From: Perognathus longimembris pacificus | Taxonomy: Eukaryota; Chordata; Mammalia; Rodentia; Heteromyidae | DNA length: 64,000 nucleotides | Reading direction: 5' to 3' | Assembly: GCF_023159225.1 (NCBI RefSeq) | Contig: NC_063173.1 | Span: 7,912,852 to 7,976,851, forward strand | Part shown: in pieces, positions 55,388 through 64,000 of the stretch | Position numbering within the stretch: the stretch's first letter is position 1 | How the letters are laid out: every line of letters starts with the position of its first letter | The notes under the pieces: generated by a model | What the model was told of the DNA's origin: nothing | Seen by the model: the letters and a program-made list of their open reading frames with translations, nothing else | The model's database searches: none | Position numbers and translations under genes: made by a program

Positions 55388-55455
55388 GAAGTAATGAGAA
55401 TCAAACTCAAGACCTTGTGTGCAAGCACTCTACGAATTAGCTACATTCTCAGCTC
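55388..55455 (-). mobile_element. ID-like monomer
   Basis: On the minus strand: 'ctgagctgagaatgtagcta', 'gtagagtgcttgcacacaag', 'gtcttgagtttgattctcat'. A single tRNA-like ID unit with no Geo half. Confidence 0.65.
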
Positions 55456-55656
55456 AGAAATCTTTAAGTAATTTAACTTCAAAATTGGGAAGAAAAGAAA
55501 GTAAGATGCAAATAAGCTATCTTTCTATGTTTGTGAAGCAAACTGAAAGACTCAAATAGAGAAACTAAGAAATGATAATATGTGTATATTATTAAGAAAT
55601 GTGAAAGTAACCACTACAAACATTAAAAATAGAAGTGCTTAAAAATGGTACCTCTT

Positions 55657-55862
55657 GAGCTGGGGATATGGCCTAGTGGCAAGAGTGCTTGCCTCGTATA
55701 CATGAGGCCCTGGGTTCGATTCCCCAGCACCACATATACAGAAAACGGCCAGAAGTGGCACTGTGGCTCAAGTGGCAGAGTGCTAACCTTGAGCAAAAAG
55801 GAGCCAGAGACAGTGCTCAGGCCCTGAGTCCAAGGCCCAGGACTGGCAAAAAAAAAAAAAAA
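55657..55862 (+). mobile_element. IDL-Geo SINE
   Basis: Near-consensus middle-subfamily dimer. Perfect 16-bp duplication AAAAATGGTACCTCTT at 55641-55656 and 55863-55878. Confidence 0.96.
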
Positions 55863-56004
55863 AAAAATGGTACCTCTTAATGTGGCCCTGGAGTAAAGAA
55901 GGACGAAACAAGATGAAAGGAAAACTTGGCAGGATCCAGAAGATCTGCGGCCCCATCCATAGATGAAGTACTTTGCCTTTTTACAAAGTACAGTTCAAAA
56001 CATT

Positions 56005-56905
56005 GGATTTTTTATTATCTTCAGTAGATGTACAAAAGAGTTGCCACTGAAGAAAGCAGCTTATGAGTACAGTATCTCTATGCCAATGTCACCCCTTTTC
56101 GCAGTCTCACGTATCCCTCCTCTACCTACCCCTTTCCTTACTCTTCTTAATTTTGTAGGATGTACACTGGATTCTTGATTGTGTTCTTCCCATTTTCTCT
56201 TCATTTCTTTACCCCTTTCCTCTTGAGCCCACTCCACCTCTTTCAAGTACTTGCTTCCTGATATTTTATTTTGCTGAACTTTGATATTGCCTTTCTAAGG
56301 AATTATACTAATTGAGCTCTCCCTTGAATTTGCCACATTTCAGTTAATACATCTGTATACACTATATATTACCCAATGTATTACTTATACATTTTAAGCT
56401 AAATATAACTTCCATATATAAGAGAAAACATATACTCTGTCTCTCTGAGCCTGACTCGCTTCACTTAACATGATTTTTTCTAGGTCTTTCCATTTATTTA
56501 CAATGGCATATTATTATCCTTTCTAATAGACGAGTAAAAGTCTAACAAGCTAAAAAGATAGCCCACAGAATAGGATATTTTTCACAAGATTTACAACAGA
56601 CAATGGCCTAATGTCCAGAACATACAGAGAACTTAAAAAATTAAATCCTCAAAAAAACAGCAACCCAATTAATAAATGGGCTAGTGAGCTAAAGAGTATC
56701 TTCACAGAAAATAAAGTAAAATGTCCAATAATCACATGAAGAAATACTCAATATCTCTAGCCATAAATGAAATGCAAATCAAAATAATATGGGAGATTCC
56801 ACTTCACCCCAGGCAGAATGGCCACTATCAAGAAATAATAATAATAACAGGTTCTGATGAGGATGCAGCTAAAAGGAAACCCTAATAACTGTTTCTGGAA
56901 ATGGA
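56005..56905 (-). mobile_element. Old L1 with inverted 5' part
   Basis: 56005-56535 is L1 3' UTR and ORF2 end in minus orientation (C-rich tract near 56105-56140, then 'gcttcacttaacatgatttt'). From about 56537 the orientation flips: ORF2 in plus ('gatagcccacagaataggat', 'accccaggcagaatggccac', 'ggttctgatgaggatgcagc'). The T-rich terminus at the left and the inverted upstream segment at the right fit twin priming. Confidence 0.75.
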
Positions 56906-56989
56906 TATTGTTTTTGTCTATCTGTGTCTATGCATGGCTAGACAAAGGAATGGAGATTAGATATGCATTAAAATAATACCTCTGGGAGG

Positions 56990-57265
56990 CGGTGAGTAGG
57001 GCTGGGGTGTCAGTGCCTCATACCTAGAACCTCAGCCATTTAAGAAGTAGAGATTAGGAGGTTTGAGGCAGCCAAGACAAAAACAAAAGTGCAGTGAGAA
57101 CCTATCTCAACAAAAAAAGCATGTCTGGACAAAAAAACAAACAAACAGTAGTATCTAAAAATTTGGAAAACAAATAAAGCAAAAAAGCATTGAGACTGAG
57201 CCTCAAATGGTACAGTGCCTATCTAGTAAGTACAAAGCCCTGAGTTCGAACTCTAGTTCCAACAA
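56990..57265 (+). mobile_element. Composite SINE 7SL-7SL-ID, degraded
   Basis: 7SL-like unit ('catacctagaacctcagcca', 'agcagtgagaacctatctca'), A-rich middle, ID-like end ('tgagcctcaaatggtacagt', 'ccctgagttcgaactctag'). Confidence 0.55.
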
Positions 57266-57319
57266 GAAAAAAAGAAAAACTATACCTCTGCAGTGAACAG
57301 CATTACCTTTGAAGAGTGC

Positions 57320-57545
57320 AAGCCAGGAACTATGTCTATAATTCAGGCAAAAAGCAGCAGTGCTGGACTTGATGGTTACTACTTATAATCCCAGCTACTT
57401 GGAAAGTAGAGGTTTGAGAATCAGGAGTTCAAAGTCATCCACAGGCAAAGTTAGCAAGACTCTATGTCAAAAATTAAACAAAAATAAGAAGACTGGGAAT
57501 GTAGTTCAATGTTAGAGTGCTTTCCTAGCATGTGTGAGTACCTAG
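57320..57545 (+). mobile_element. B1-ID type SINE
   Basis: 7SL-like 'cttataatcccagctacttg' and 'ggagttcaaagtcatccaca'; ID-like 'ctgggaatgtagttcaatgt' and 'gctttcctagcatgtgtga'. A truncated 7SL piece precedes it. Confidence 0.65.
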
Positions 57546-57875
57546 ACTAAAAGAAATAAAAGGAAAAAAGGTAAAGGCAATATATGTGAAACATTGTACA
57601 TTGATTGTCTTACATGTGTTCTTTCTCATTTATAAAGGATGCACAATTATCGAATCAGTTCATCTCAAACAATATTGGAATATTTTATTGAAACGTATTT
57701 CGCTTGTTTAGATAAAATAAGAAAATTATCCAACCTATGTTATCTAAAAGTTAGACTAAAAATAAAGTAGTAGACACTAGGCCATGGAAATTCTATTTAA
57801 ATACTCATTTCTATCTAATTGGTTTGTTGTTGCTTAGTGATAATGTTCATGGGCCATCATGGTGTGGCCTAACTG
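57546..57875. other. Unassigned AT-rich DNA
   Basis: No recognised feature. Confidence 0.35.
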
Positions 57876-57885
57876 ATACACTCTT

Positions 57886-58190
57886 TTTATTTTAATACTT
57901 ACTTATTGTCAAAGTCATGTACAGAGAGGTTAGTTTCATATGTTAGGCCTTGGGTACATTTCTTGTACTGTTTGTTACCTCCTTTCCCTCTCTCCCCCCT
58001 CCCTACTCCCCCCTCCCTCTCCCTCCATGAGTTGTTCCCTTGGTTTATGCCAAATGGTTTTGCAAGTATTGCTTTTGGAGTCGTTTGTCTTTTTGTCCTG
58101 TGTCTCTTGATTTTGATATTCCCTTTCACTTCCCTAGTTCTAATACCAGTATATACAGTATCCAGGGTACTCAGATGAGATACAGAGATA
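57886..58190 (-). mobile_element. L1 3' UTR part of an L1/U6 chimera
   Basis: Minus-strand L1 terminus: T-rich left edge, 'catgtacagagaggttagtt', C-rich tract at 57980-58025, then 'actcagatgagatacagaga', ending at 58190. The word ATACACTCTT lies at 57876-57885 and again at 58216-58225, beyond the U6 fragment, so the two parts entered as one insertion. Confidence 0.88.
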
Positions 58191-58216
58191 GCTTGCTTCA
58201 GCAGCACATATACTAA
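58191..58216 (+). pseudogene. U6 snRNA 5' fragment fused to L1
   Basis: 26 nt read GCTTGCTTCAGCAGCACATA then TACTAA, matching U6 nucleotides 3-28 with two differences, both at CpG sites of U6 (C to T, G to A). It lies in the opposite orientation to the adjoining L1 and runs straight into the right-hand duplication. Not a U6 gene: it has no 3' part, no U6 promoter and no terminator. Confidence 0.85.
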
Positions 58217-58225
58217 TACACTCTT

Positions 58226-59479
58226 AAACAGGATTTCTGAGAGCATCTGTATTATTAAATACTGCATGGAAAATTACATTCCACGAAGGACATTTTTATT
58301 AGCTCATGTACTCTCCACTCTTTATATATTTTCCAAATGTCACTCAAATATAAGCAAATATGGGGACACTAGTCCCTGTACGGATATGAATGTGAATCAA
58401 TTGCAACTCTTTAGGGATTAACACTCTAGCAGTAGGTTGTTTGCAATTAAACTCTATCTCAAATTTTAAATAATACAGAAAAATACACAGCTAAAATTGA
58501 TCTATAATATTCAGAATGCATAAAAGAGCACTTGCATAAAAGTGCAAAATCAGTGAATAAATTTATATTCTTCCCCATGCCAGAAAATGAAGAGTAACAT
58601 ATTTTAGGCTTTCTTTCTTCATTAAACTTTCCAATGACTTCTTTTTAAATGTTCTCTGAATGGCCAAATTATATTATGACTTGGTAGAAAGAGCCAATGT
58701 GTTTGATTTGATTAGGAGAAGCAAATGAAAAATATAATTTAATAGGAAAATTTATTGGAATTTCAGCCTGTAAATTACAGACATTTTAGTGTTATTTTAA
58801 AACAAATTACATAATGTTTACTTTACAATCAAGCAGAGTTGATTCTATTTTTGTCTTCCCATCTTCTGCTAGACCTGAACTGTATCAATGAACTTGACAA
58901 TAATGAGCTATTCTCATGTCTTTTCTCATCAGAAACTAGATCTATACAAGTCTATCTTACTACTTAAAAAAACAACAATTTCTATATGAATGTTAGAGCC
59001 TCTCAAACTACAATTGTGACCTTCTCACACAAAATCAAAAGCAACAACATTACAAAGCAGGAGCAGCAAGCTTAGGGCTTCCGTGTTCCTTCATTTGCTC
59101 CAGAAGCTCCCTCTGTGTTGTTGTCACTACTAAGAGATCTTACTAGCCCTGCATGACAAGTCTAGTAGTTTCTAGTATCACCATGTTGTTTCCCTATATC
59201 ACTGAGCAGTAAATACATAAACCACTGAACTTCTATCCATCCATAAAACTCATCGTTTCCATTCTGAAAAATTGTTATGTATGTATGTATTAATACAAAT
59301 ACCACTAACTCCAATTTTCAGATTAAAAAAACAAGTCTTAGAGCTTAAGAAAGTTAAAAACTAGAAGTTATTATTTAGAGATTGCTGAAATACACATTTA
59401 TTAAGTGCTGAAACAGGCATACAGTGGCATTTTTGGACTCAAGAGCCTACACCTATAAACTGCCAAGGTTCTTGCCATC
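58226..59479. other. Unassigned AT-rich DNA (about 1.25 kb)
   Basis: No gene or repeat recognised. Confidence 0.4.
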
Positions 59480-59495
59480 AAAAATTGCCTACAGA

Positions 59496-59704
59496 CTGAG
59501 AATATTGCTTCGTGGCAGAGTGCTTGCTTTGCATGCAAGAAGCCCTAGGTTCGATTCCTCGGCACCACATAAACAGAAAAAGCCAGAAGTGGTGCTGTGA
59601 CTCAAGTGGTAGAGTGCTATCCTTGTGCTCAGGCCCTGGGTCCAAGCCTCAGGACTGGCAAATAATAACAACAACAATAATAATAATAATAAATGAATAA
59701 ATAA
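59496..59704 (+). mobile_element. IDL-Geo SINE, older subfamily, internal deletion
   Basis: 'gagaatattgcttcgtggca', 'gctttgcatgcaagaagccc'. The Geo half lacks the segment between 'atccttg' and 'tgctcaggccctg'. (AAT)n tail; perfect 16-bp duplication AAAAATTGCCTACAGA at 59480-59495 and 59705-59720. Confidence 0.94.
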
Positions 59705-59720
59705 AAAAATTGCCTACAGA

Positions 59721-60274
59721 ATCTGCATATTCAATTGATGCACTATTTGTTTTAAACATGTTTTTAAATCAAAATAACCTGAGCTTTCATTGAACAGCTC
59801 TCTAGTGGAATGAATGATCTTAAGATTAACAAATCAAAGTCCGAACTCATCTTTTATATCTTAATAAGCAAATTATATTTCTGCCAATCCCAGCTATCTG
59901 AAGAAATTCATGCTTACCAAATTATTCCTCATATTTCCTTAAATGCCACCTTATCACTCACTATTATTATACATGCCACTAGCCCCCCTACTCTCAAATT
60001 TTACTTCACTTTCAGAAACCTTCCAACTAAAGAATTCAGAAAGACTGTGGGCACACAACAAAAGTATATTTTCATGTGGCTCCTAGAAAAATAAAGTTCA
60101 CAGGTTCAGATGCATCTGATGGAGTTTCTCTGGTAAGAAGTCAAAGAATTAGCCCACTACAGAACCTCTGGCCAGAAGAGGAAGTAATTCCTACTCAAAC
60201 CTCAGAGACACCTGAAAATAAGCACATGTGAAAATAAATCTTGAGCAGCAGGAAAAGGATATTACCCAAACTAT
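59721..60274. other. Unassigned DNA
   Basis: A 94-codon plus frame (59810-60094) has no recognised domain. No repeat recognised. Confidence 0.35.
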
Positions 60275-61370
60275 ATATATCCATTTATCCATTGAGAAGC
60301 ATCTGAGCTGATTCTACATCTTGCCTGTAGTGAACAGTGTTGCAATAAATATGGTTGTGTTGGTAGCTTTACTGTTTGTAAACTTTTAAGTTAATGCCCA
60401 GGTGTGGAATTGCTGGATCATAGCATAATTCTAGGTTTCATTTGTTGAGGACTCTCCACACTGCCTTCCAGATGGTTGAATGACTTTAGATTCACACCAA
60501 CAGTGCACTGGGGTTCCCTTTTGGCTGCATCCTTGCCAGCATCTGTTATCTGTATTTTTTTCCTTGATAATGCCCATTCTAACTGAGGTTAGGTGGAATC
60601 TCAGTGTTGTTTTGATTTGTATTTCCTTTATGGCCAGAAATGTTGAGTATTCCTTCATGTGTCTATTGGCCATTTTCACTTCATTTTCTGAGAAGACACA
60701 CTTTAGCTCACTAGCCCATTTATTAATTGGGTTGTTGATTTTTTTGAGGATTTCATTTTTTAAGTTCTTTTTTTAAATTTTTCATTATAAATCTGATGTA
60801 CAGAGAGGTTACAGTTTCATACATTAGGCATTAGACACATCATTTTTTAAGTTCTCTGTACATTGATATTGTACCATTTGTAAAGAAATAGAAAGACCTG
60901 AGGGGGAAATATGTTAAAGTAAGTCAGGCCCAGAGAGACAAACAATGCATGTTTTCCCTTAAATGTGAAAGACAGATTTAGCTAATATATTTATAAGTAA
61001 ATATATTGGGTTGTATACAAGTGTATAAAAATGTATTAACTGAAATATGGTAGATCCAAAGATCACAAATAGTGTAATTCCTCAGAAAGGCAAAATCGAA
61101 GTTCAGCAAAATAAAACACAATGAAGCAGGTTGAAAGGGGTTGGGTGGGGGGTAAAGGGGAAAGAGACAAATGAAGAGAAGGAGAAGAATGAAGTCAAGA
61201 ATCCAATGTACAGCCTACAAAATTAAGAAGGGTGAGGGAAGCAGTCAGTAGAGGAGGGTTGTATGAGAATGCTGAAAGGATGACAGCAATAAAAATACAT
61301 CATATTCATAAGCTGTTTTTGTAAATGGCAGTTTCTTTGTACAACTACTTAAAGATAAAAATTAAAAAAA
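60275..61370 (+). mobile_element. L1 with inverted 5' part
   Basis: 60275 to about 60865 is ORF2 C-terminal region in minus orientation (minus frame 60431-60679 includes RFHLTSVRMGIIKEKNT and CWQGCSQKGTPVHCWCES). From about 60870 the sequence is L1 in plus orientation ('accatttgtaaagaaataga', 'aagtcaggcccagagagaca'), running through a 3' UTR to an A-rich end at 61370. A second L1 piece is nested at 60769-60839. Confidence 0.82.
60769..60839 (-). mobile_element. Ultra-short (71-bp) L1 insertion
   Basis: Only the last stretch of the L1 3' UTR ('ctgatgtacagagaggttac', 'agtttcatacattaggcatt') plus a T-rich tail. Perfect 16-bp duplication TCATTTTTTAAGTTCT at 60753-60768 and 60840-60855. Near-identical to the 3' end at 19.65-19.72 kb, so the source is the young subfamily. 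Confidence 0.93.
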
Positions 61371-61373
61371 CAC

Positions 61374-61578
61374 GGGCTGGGGATATAGCCTAGTGGCAAG
61401 AGTGCCTGCCTCGGATACATGAGGCCCTAGGTTTGATTCCCCAGCACCACATATACAGAAAAAGGCCAGAAGCGGCGCTGTGTCTCAAGTGACAGAGTGC
61501 TAGCCTTGAGCGGGAAGAAGCCAGGGACAGTGCTCAGGCCCTGAGTCCAAGGCCCAGGACTGGCCAAAAAAAAAAAAA
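61374..61578 (+). mobile_element. IDL-Geo SINE, young subfamily
   Basis: Young states (atatagcctagtggc, cttgagcgggaagaagcc). Perfect duplication ATTAAAAAAACAC at 61361-61373 and 61579-61591; it landed in the A tail of the L1 just upstream. Confidence 0.95.
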
Positions 61579-61856
61579 ATTAAAAAAACACAAGAGAACT
61601 AATTCAACAGCCTATGCTTTCAACTAACCATCCCATGGTAAAATAATTACTTAAGTAATAAAATATACTCTATTATTATTATATCAAATAGAGGTCTCTA
61701 CTTTTATTGTAATTATTGGCACATATTAATTGTACAAACTAATGAATTTCACTGTGGCATTGGCATACATGCTTTGGTTATATGTGCCCTTCCTTGTCCT
61801 ATCCTTTCCTGCTTTCCTTGTCCCTCACCCTGAACCTTTCCCAGGTCCTAGAACTC

Positions 61857-62163
61857 TCTCTCTCTCTCTTTTTCTTCTTTTGGCCAGTCCTGGGCCTTGA
61901 ACTCAGGGCCCACTTCTGGCCATTTTCTGTATATGTGGTGCTGGGGAATTGAACCCAGGACCTCATGTATATGAGGCGAGCACTGTTGCCACTAGGCCAT
62001 ATCCCCAGCCCCCCTGGCTTCTTTTTGCTCAAGGCTAGCACTCTGCCACTTGAGCCAAAGCACCACTTCTGGCTGTTTTCTATATGTGTGGTGCTGAGGA
62101 ATCTAACCCAGAGCTTCATGTATAGGAGGCAAGCATTCTTACCACTAGACCATATTCCCAGTC
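61857..62163 (-). mobile_element. Tandem composite IDL-Geo / IDL-Geo
   Basis: On the minus strand one IDL-Geo runs from 62163 to its Geo word 'aagaagccaggg' and is followed at once by a second IDL start ('gggctggggatatggcct'). Geo is then internally deleted: 'ccagaagtgg' joins 'gccctgagttcaaggccc'. A perfect duplication CCTAGAACTC lies only outside the whole unit (61847-61856 and 62164-62173), so both parts appear to have inserted together. The tail is expanded to CT/GA repeats. Confidence 0.85.
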
Positions 62164-62901
62164 CCTAGAACTCCCTCTTATGCTTTCAAGTCATATTTAC
62201 TTTGTTTGCACTCAAGAGAAAACATGTCTGCCTTATTCCACTAGGTATGTCTTCTAATTCCGTTCATTTTCCTGAAAAATGATGGGGTTTCATTCTTTAT
62301 AACTGAGTGGTATTCCATTCTGTATGTGTATAACATTTTCTTTTTGCATCCATCTGTTGATGGGATCCTATATCTACCTATTATGAAGTGCCACACTATG
62401 TGTATGTAGATACCTTGTTGTATCTTGACTTCATTTCCTTGGGAATATCCAGTTTTTGTTTTTTGAGGAATCACTGTACATTTTTATAGTGACTGTAGAC
62501 TACTTTACATTTTCACCAATGGTAAAGATTCCATGCTCCTCACAAACTTCATTAGTATTTGTTTCTGTTTTTAAAATGGCCATTCTAACTGAAATAAGAT
62601 GCCATCTCAAGACAATTTTGGTTTGAATTTACCTGGTGGCTAAAAATATGAAGATTTTTTTCACATGTTTATTGGTCATTTGTATTTCCTCTTTCATAAA
62701 GTATTCAAATTATTTTATCATTTATTGATTAGATTATTTGGATTAAGTTTTTAAGTATATATTCTGAATATCATATGTAGAGAGAATACTTTGCATAAAT
62801 TCTGAATATTAATCTTCTGTTAGATTAAGTAACTGGTAAAAAAAAAAAAAAAGTCCCATTCTGTAGGTTTCTTTCCTCACTTCTGATTAAGAGACAAAGC
62901 T

Positions 62902-63090
62902 GGGCTGGGAATATGGCCTAGTGGCAAGAGTGCTTGTCTCGTATACATGAAACCCAGAAAGTGGCCAGAAGTGGCGCTGTGGCCCAAGTGGCAGAGTGTT
63001 AACCTTGAGCAAAAAGAAGCCAGGGACAGTGCTCAGGCCCTGACTCCAAGCCCCAGGACTGGAAAAAAAAAAAGAGAGAGAGAGAGATAC
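62902..63090 (+). mobile_element. IDL-Geo SINE with internal deletion
   Basis: The left half jumps from 'cgtatacatgaaaccc' to 'agaaagtggccagaagtggc', losing the B-box segment; the Geo half is complete. A and GA tail. Loss of the B box should abolish Pol III activity of this copy. Confidence 0.9.
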
Positions 63091-63449
63091 AAAGTTGTTA
63101 TTAGTTTGCTGAATAATGATAAAATATTGTTTGTCAATTTTTTTTGCTATTAGAGCACTATCTAGAAAATCACCATTTGTTTCAGTATCTTAAAAGTGTT
63201 TTGCTTATTTGTTTAATTTTAATTTCACCAATCCATGAACATTAGAATTCTTTCCATCTTCTAATATCTTCAAATTTTCATTGTAGAGATATTTCAAATC
63301 CTTAACTAGACTTATTCTTAGCTATCCTATTTTTATGGCTGCATACAAATGGTTTAATTAATTTCTTATTTATAGAAAAGGTATTGATATTTGATGTTAG
63401 GTTTTATATCCTGCTACATTGCTGAATTGTTTATCAATTCTAAAAGTCT

Positions 63450-63689
63450 AGCTGGTTGTGGTGGCTCACACCCATAAACCCAACTATGTGAAAGGTGAAG
63501 ATCAGGAAAATTGCACTATGAGGCAAACCTGGGCAAAGGGTAGTAAAACATTCTCCTCCCATCTCAACCAACAAGCCAAGTGTGGTGGTATATATCTGTG
63601 ATCCTACTTATACAGGAAGTATGAGTAGAGTGATCTAAGTTCAGGTCACCCTAGGGGAAAAAATGTACAACCATATCCAAGAAAAATAA
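63450..63689 (+). mobile_element. Composite SINE 7SL-7SL-ID, left units
   Basis: First 7SL-like unit 'ggttgtggtggctcacaccc', second 'caagtgtggtggtatatatc' with 'ttcaggtcaccctagggg'. The linker before the ID-like unit has expanded into the microsatellite that follows. Confidence 0.72.
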
Positions 63690-63723
63690 ATAAAGGAAAT
63701 AAATAAAGAAATAAATAAAGAAA

Positions 63724-63779
<56 letters not shown>

Positions 63780-63854
63780 AGGAAGGAAGGAAGGAAGGAA
63801 GGAAGGAAGGAAGGAAGGAAGGAAGGAAGGAGGAAGGAAGGAAGGAAGGAAGGA

Positions 63855-63906
<52 letters not shown>

Positions 63907-63925
63907 AAAATAAAAGAAAAAACAG
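63690..63925 (+). repeat. GAAA-GGAA-GAAA microsatellite inside a SINE
   Basis: About 235 bp: AAAT/AAAG start, (GAAA)n to 63780, (GGAA)n at 63780-63855, (GAAA)n to about 63910. It sits between the second 7SL unit and the ID-like unit of one composite SINE. All purine on the plus strand. Confidence 0.96.
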
Positions 63926-63935
63926 TAACAACAAA

Positions 63936-64000
63936 GATAGGTTGGGGCTCAACTGGTAGACCATCTCTTTAGCATAAGGCTCTGAGTTCAAAACCTGGGA
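63936..64000 (+). mobile_element. Composite SINE, ID-like unit (cut by window end)
   Basis: 'ggttggggctcaactggtag', 'ggctctgagttcaaaacc': the third unit of the SINE starting at 63450, separated from it by the microsatellite. Confidence 0.7.

Larger units (their letters stand above)
61690..63447 (-). mobile_element. Old L1, SINE-interrupted
   Basis: Minus orientation. 3' terminus near 61690-61846 ('ttcactgtggcattggcata'), ORF2 C-terminus at 62174-62470 (minus frame includes YTYRMEYHSVIKNE), further ORF2 at 62470-62890, and the segment to 63447 ('tatcctgctacattgctgaa', 'ttgtttatcaattctaaaag') upstream. Interrupted by SINEs at 61857-62163 and 62902-63090. Highly diverged. Confidence 0.75.

Noticed and set aside
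58191..58216. U6 snRNA gene
   Set aside because: Only 26 nt of the 5' end, no promoter elements, fused to L1 inside a single duplication.
61799..62119. 106-codon minus frame, and many 60-70-codon frames with GIWPSGKSACL or HEALGSIPQ
   Set aside because: These are translations of IDL-Geo SINEs, repeated at 12.0, 25.7, 42.2, 51.7 and 55.7 kb.
63690..63925. CRISPR-like or satellite array
   Set aside because: 4-bp units without spacers; a simple microsatellite in a eukaryotic genome.

Overview
This window is non-coding mammalian genomic DNA, almost certainly from a rodent of the superfamily Geomyoidea (kangaroo rats, pocket mice, pocket gophers). It is AT-rich. I found no exon of a recognisable cellular gene on either strand. 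The diagnostic feature is a dimeric SINE of about 190-200 bp present in more than 20 copies. Its left half resembles the rodent ID element (tRNA-Ala-like, with A and B boxes). Its right half carries the conserved words GTGGCTCAAGTGG and CAGGCCCTGAGT. This matches the published IDL-Geo family, which is reported to be restricted to Geomyoidea. The species assignment is inference from memory of that family, not a database match.

Most of the identifiable sequence is retroelements. L1: one 3.2-kb 5'-truncated minus-strand copy at 19.6-22.8 kb carries reverse transcriptase and C-terminal ORF2 blocks; a 1.35-kb copy lies at 39.9-41.2 kb; there are about 15 shorter or older pieces, three of which show an inverted 5' part. 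SINEs: IDL-Geo in three visible age classes, a 7SL(B1)-headed element that shares the Geo tail, older B1-ID and 7SL-7SL-ID composites, and a few plain B1 copies. LTRs: several MaLR-type (MLT1/MST-like) relics, one clean solo LTR with a perfect 5-bp duplication at 52.3-52.7 kb, and one weaker LTR-like block near 0.5-1.0 kb. Ancient MIR and L2 fragments fill part of the rest. Long purine-strand GGAA/GGGA/GAAA microsatellites lie beside or inside SINEs at about 2.6, 9.2, 29.8 and 63.7 kb.

Layout: 0-12 kb holds old SINE, MIR, MaLR and L1 relics plus a retroposed 5' half of tRNA-Ile(UAU) at 9.8 kb. 12-13.2 kb has an L1 3' end next to the only GC/CpG-rich stretch of the window. 13.8-18.5 kb holds an L1 piece and nested SINE stacks. 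19.6-22.8 kb is the large L1. 23-37 kb is mostly unassigned AT-rich DNA with scattered SINEs, an inverted L1, and an L1 that appears to carry a 3' transduction at 31.3-31.9 kb. 37.6-47.5 kb holds L1 copies and nested LTR/SINE stacks. 48-58 kb holds SINEs, the solo LTR inside an L1 3' UTR, and an L1/U6 chimera at 57.9-58.2 kb. 59-64 kb holds further L1s with an ultra-short nested L1 and a tandem composite SINE.

No genes work together here; this looks like intergenic or deep intronic DNA. I found no new multi-gene system. The interesting content is mechanistic: several insertions are unusually readable records of reverse-transcription events (template choice on U6 RNA, tailless tRNA-half retroposition, 3' transduction, 5' inversion and composite SINE formation).
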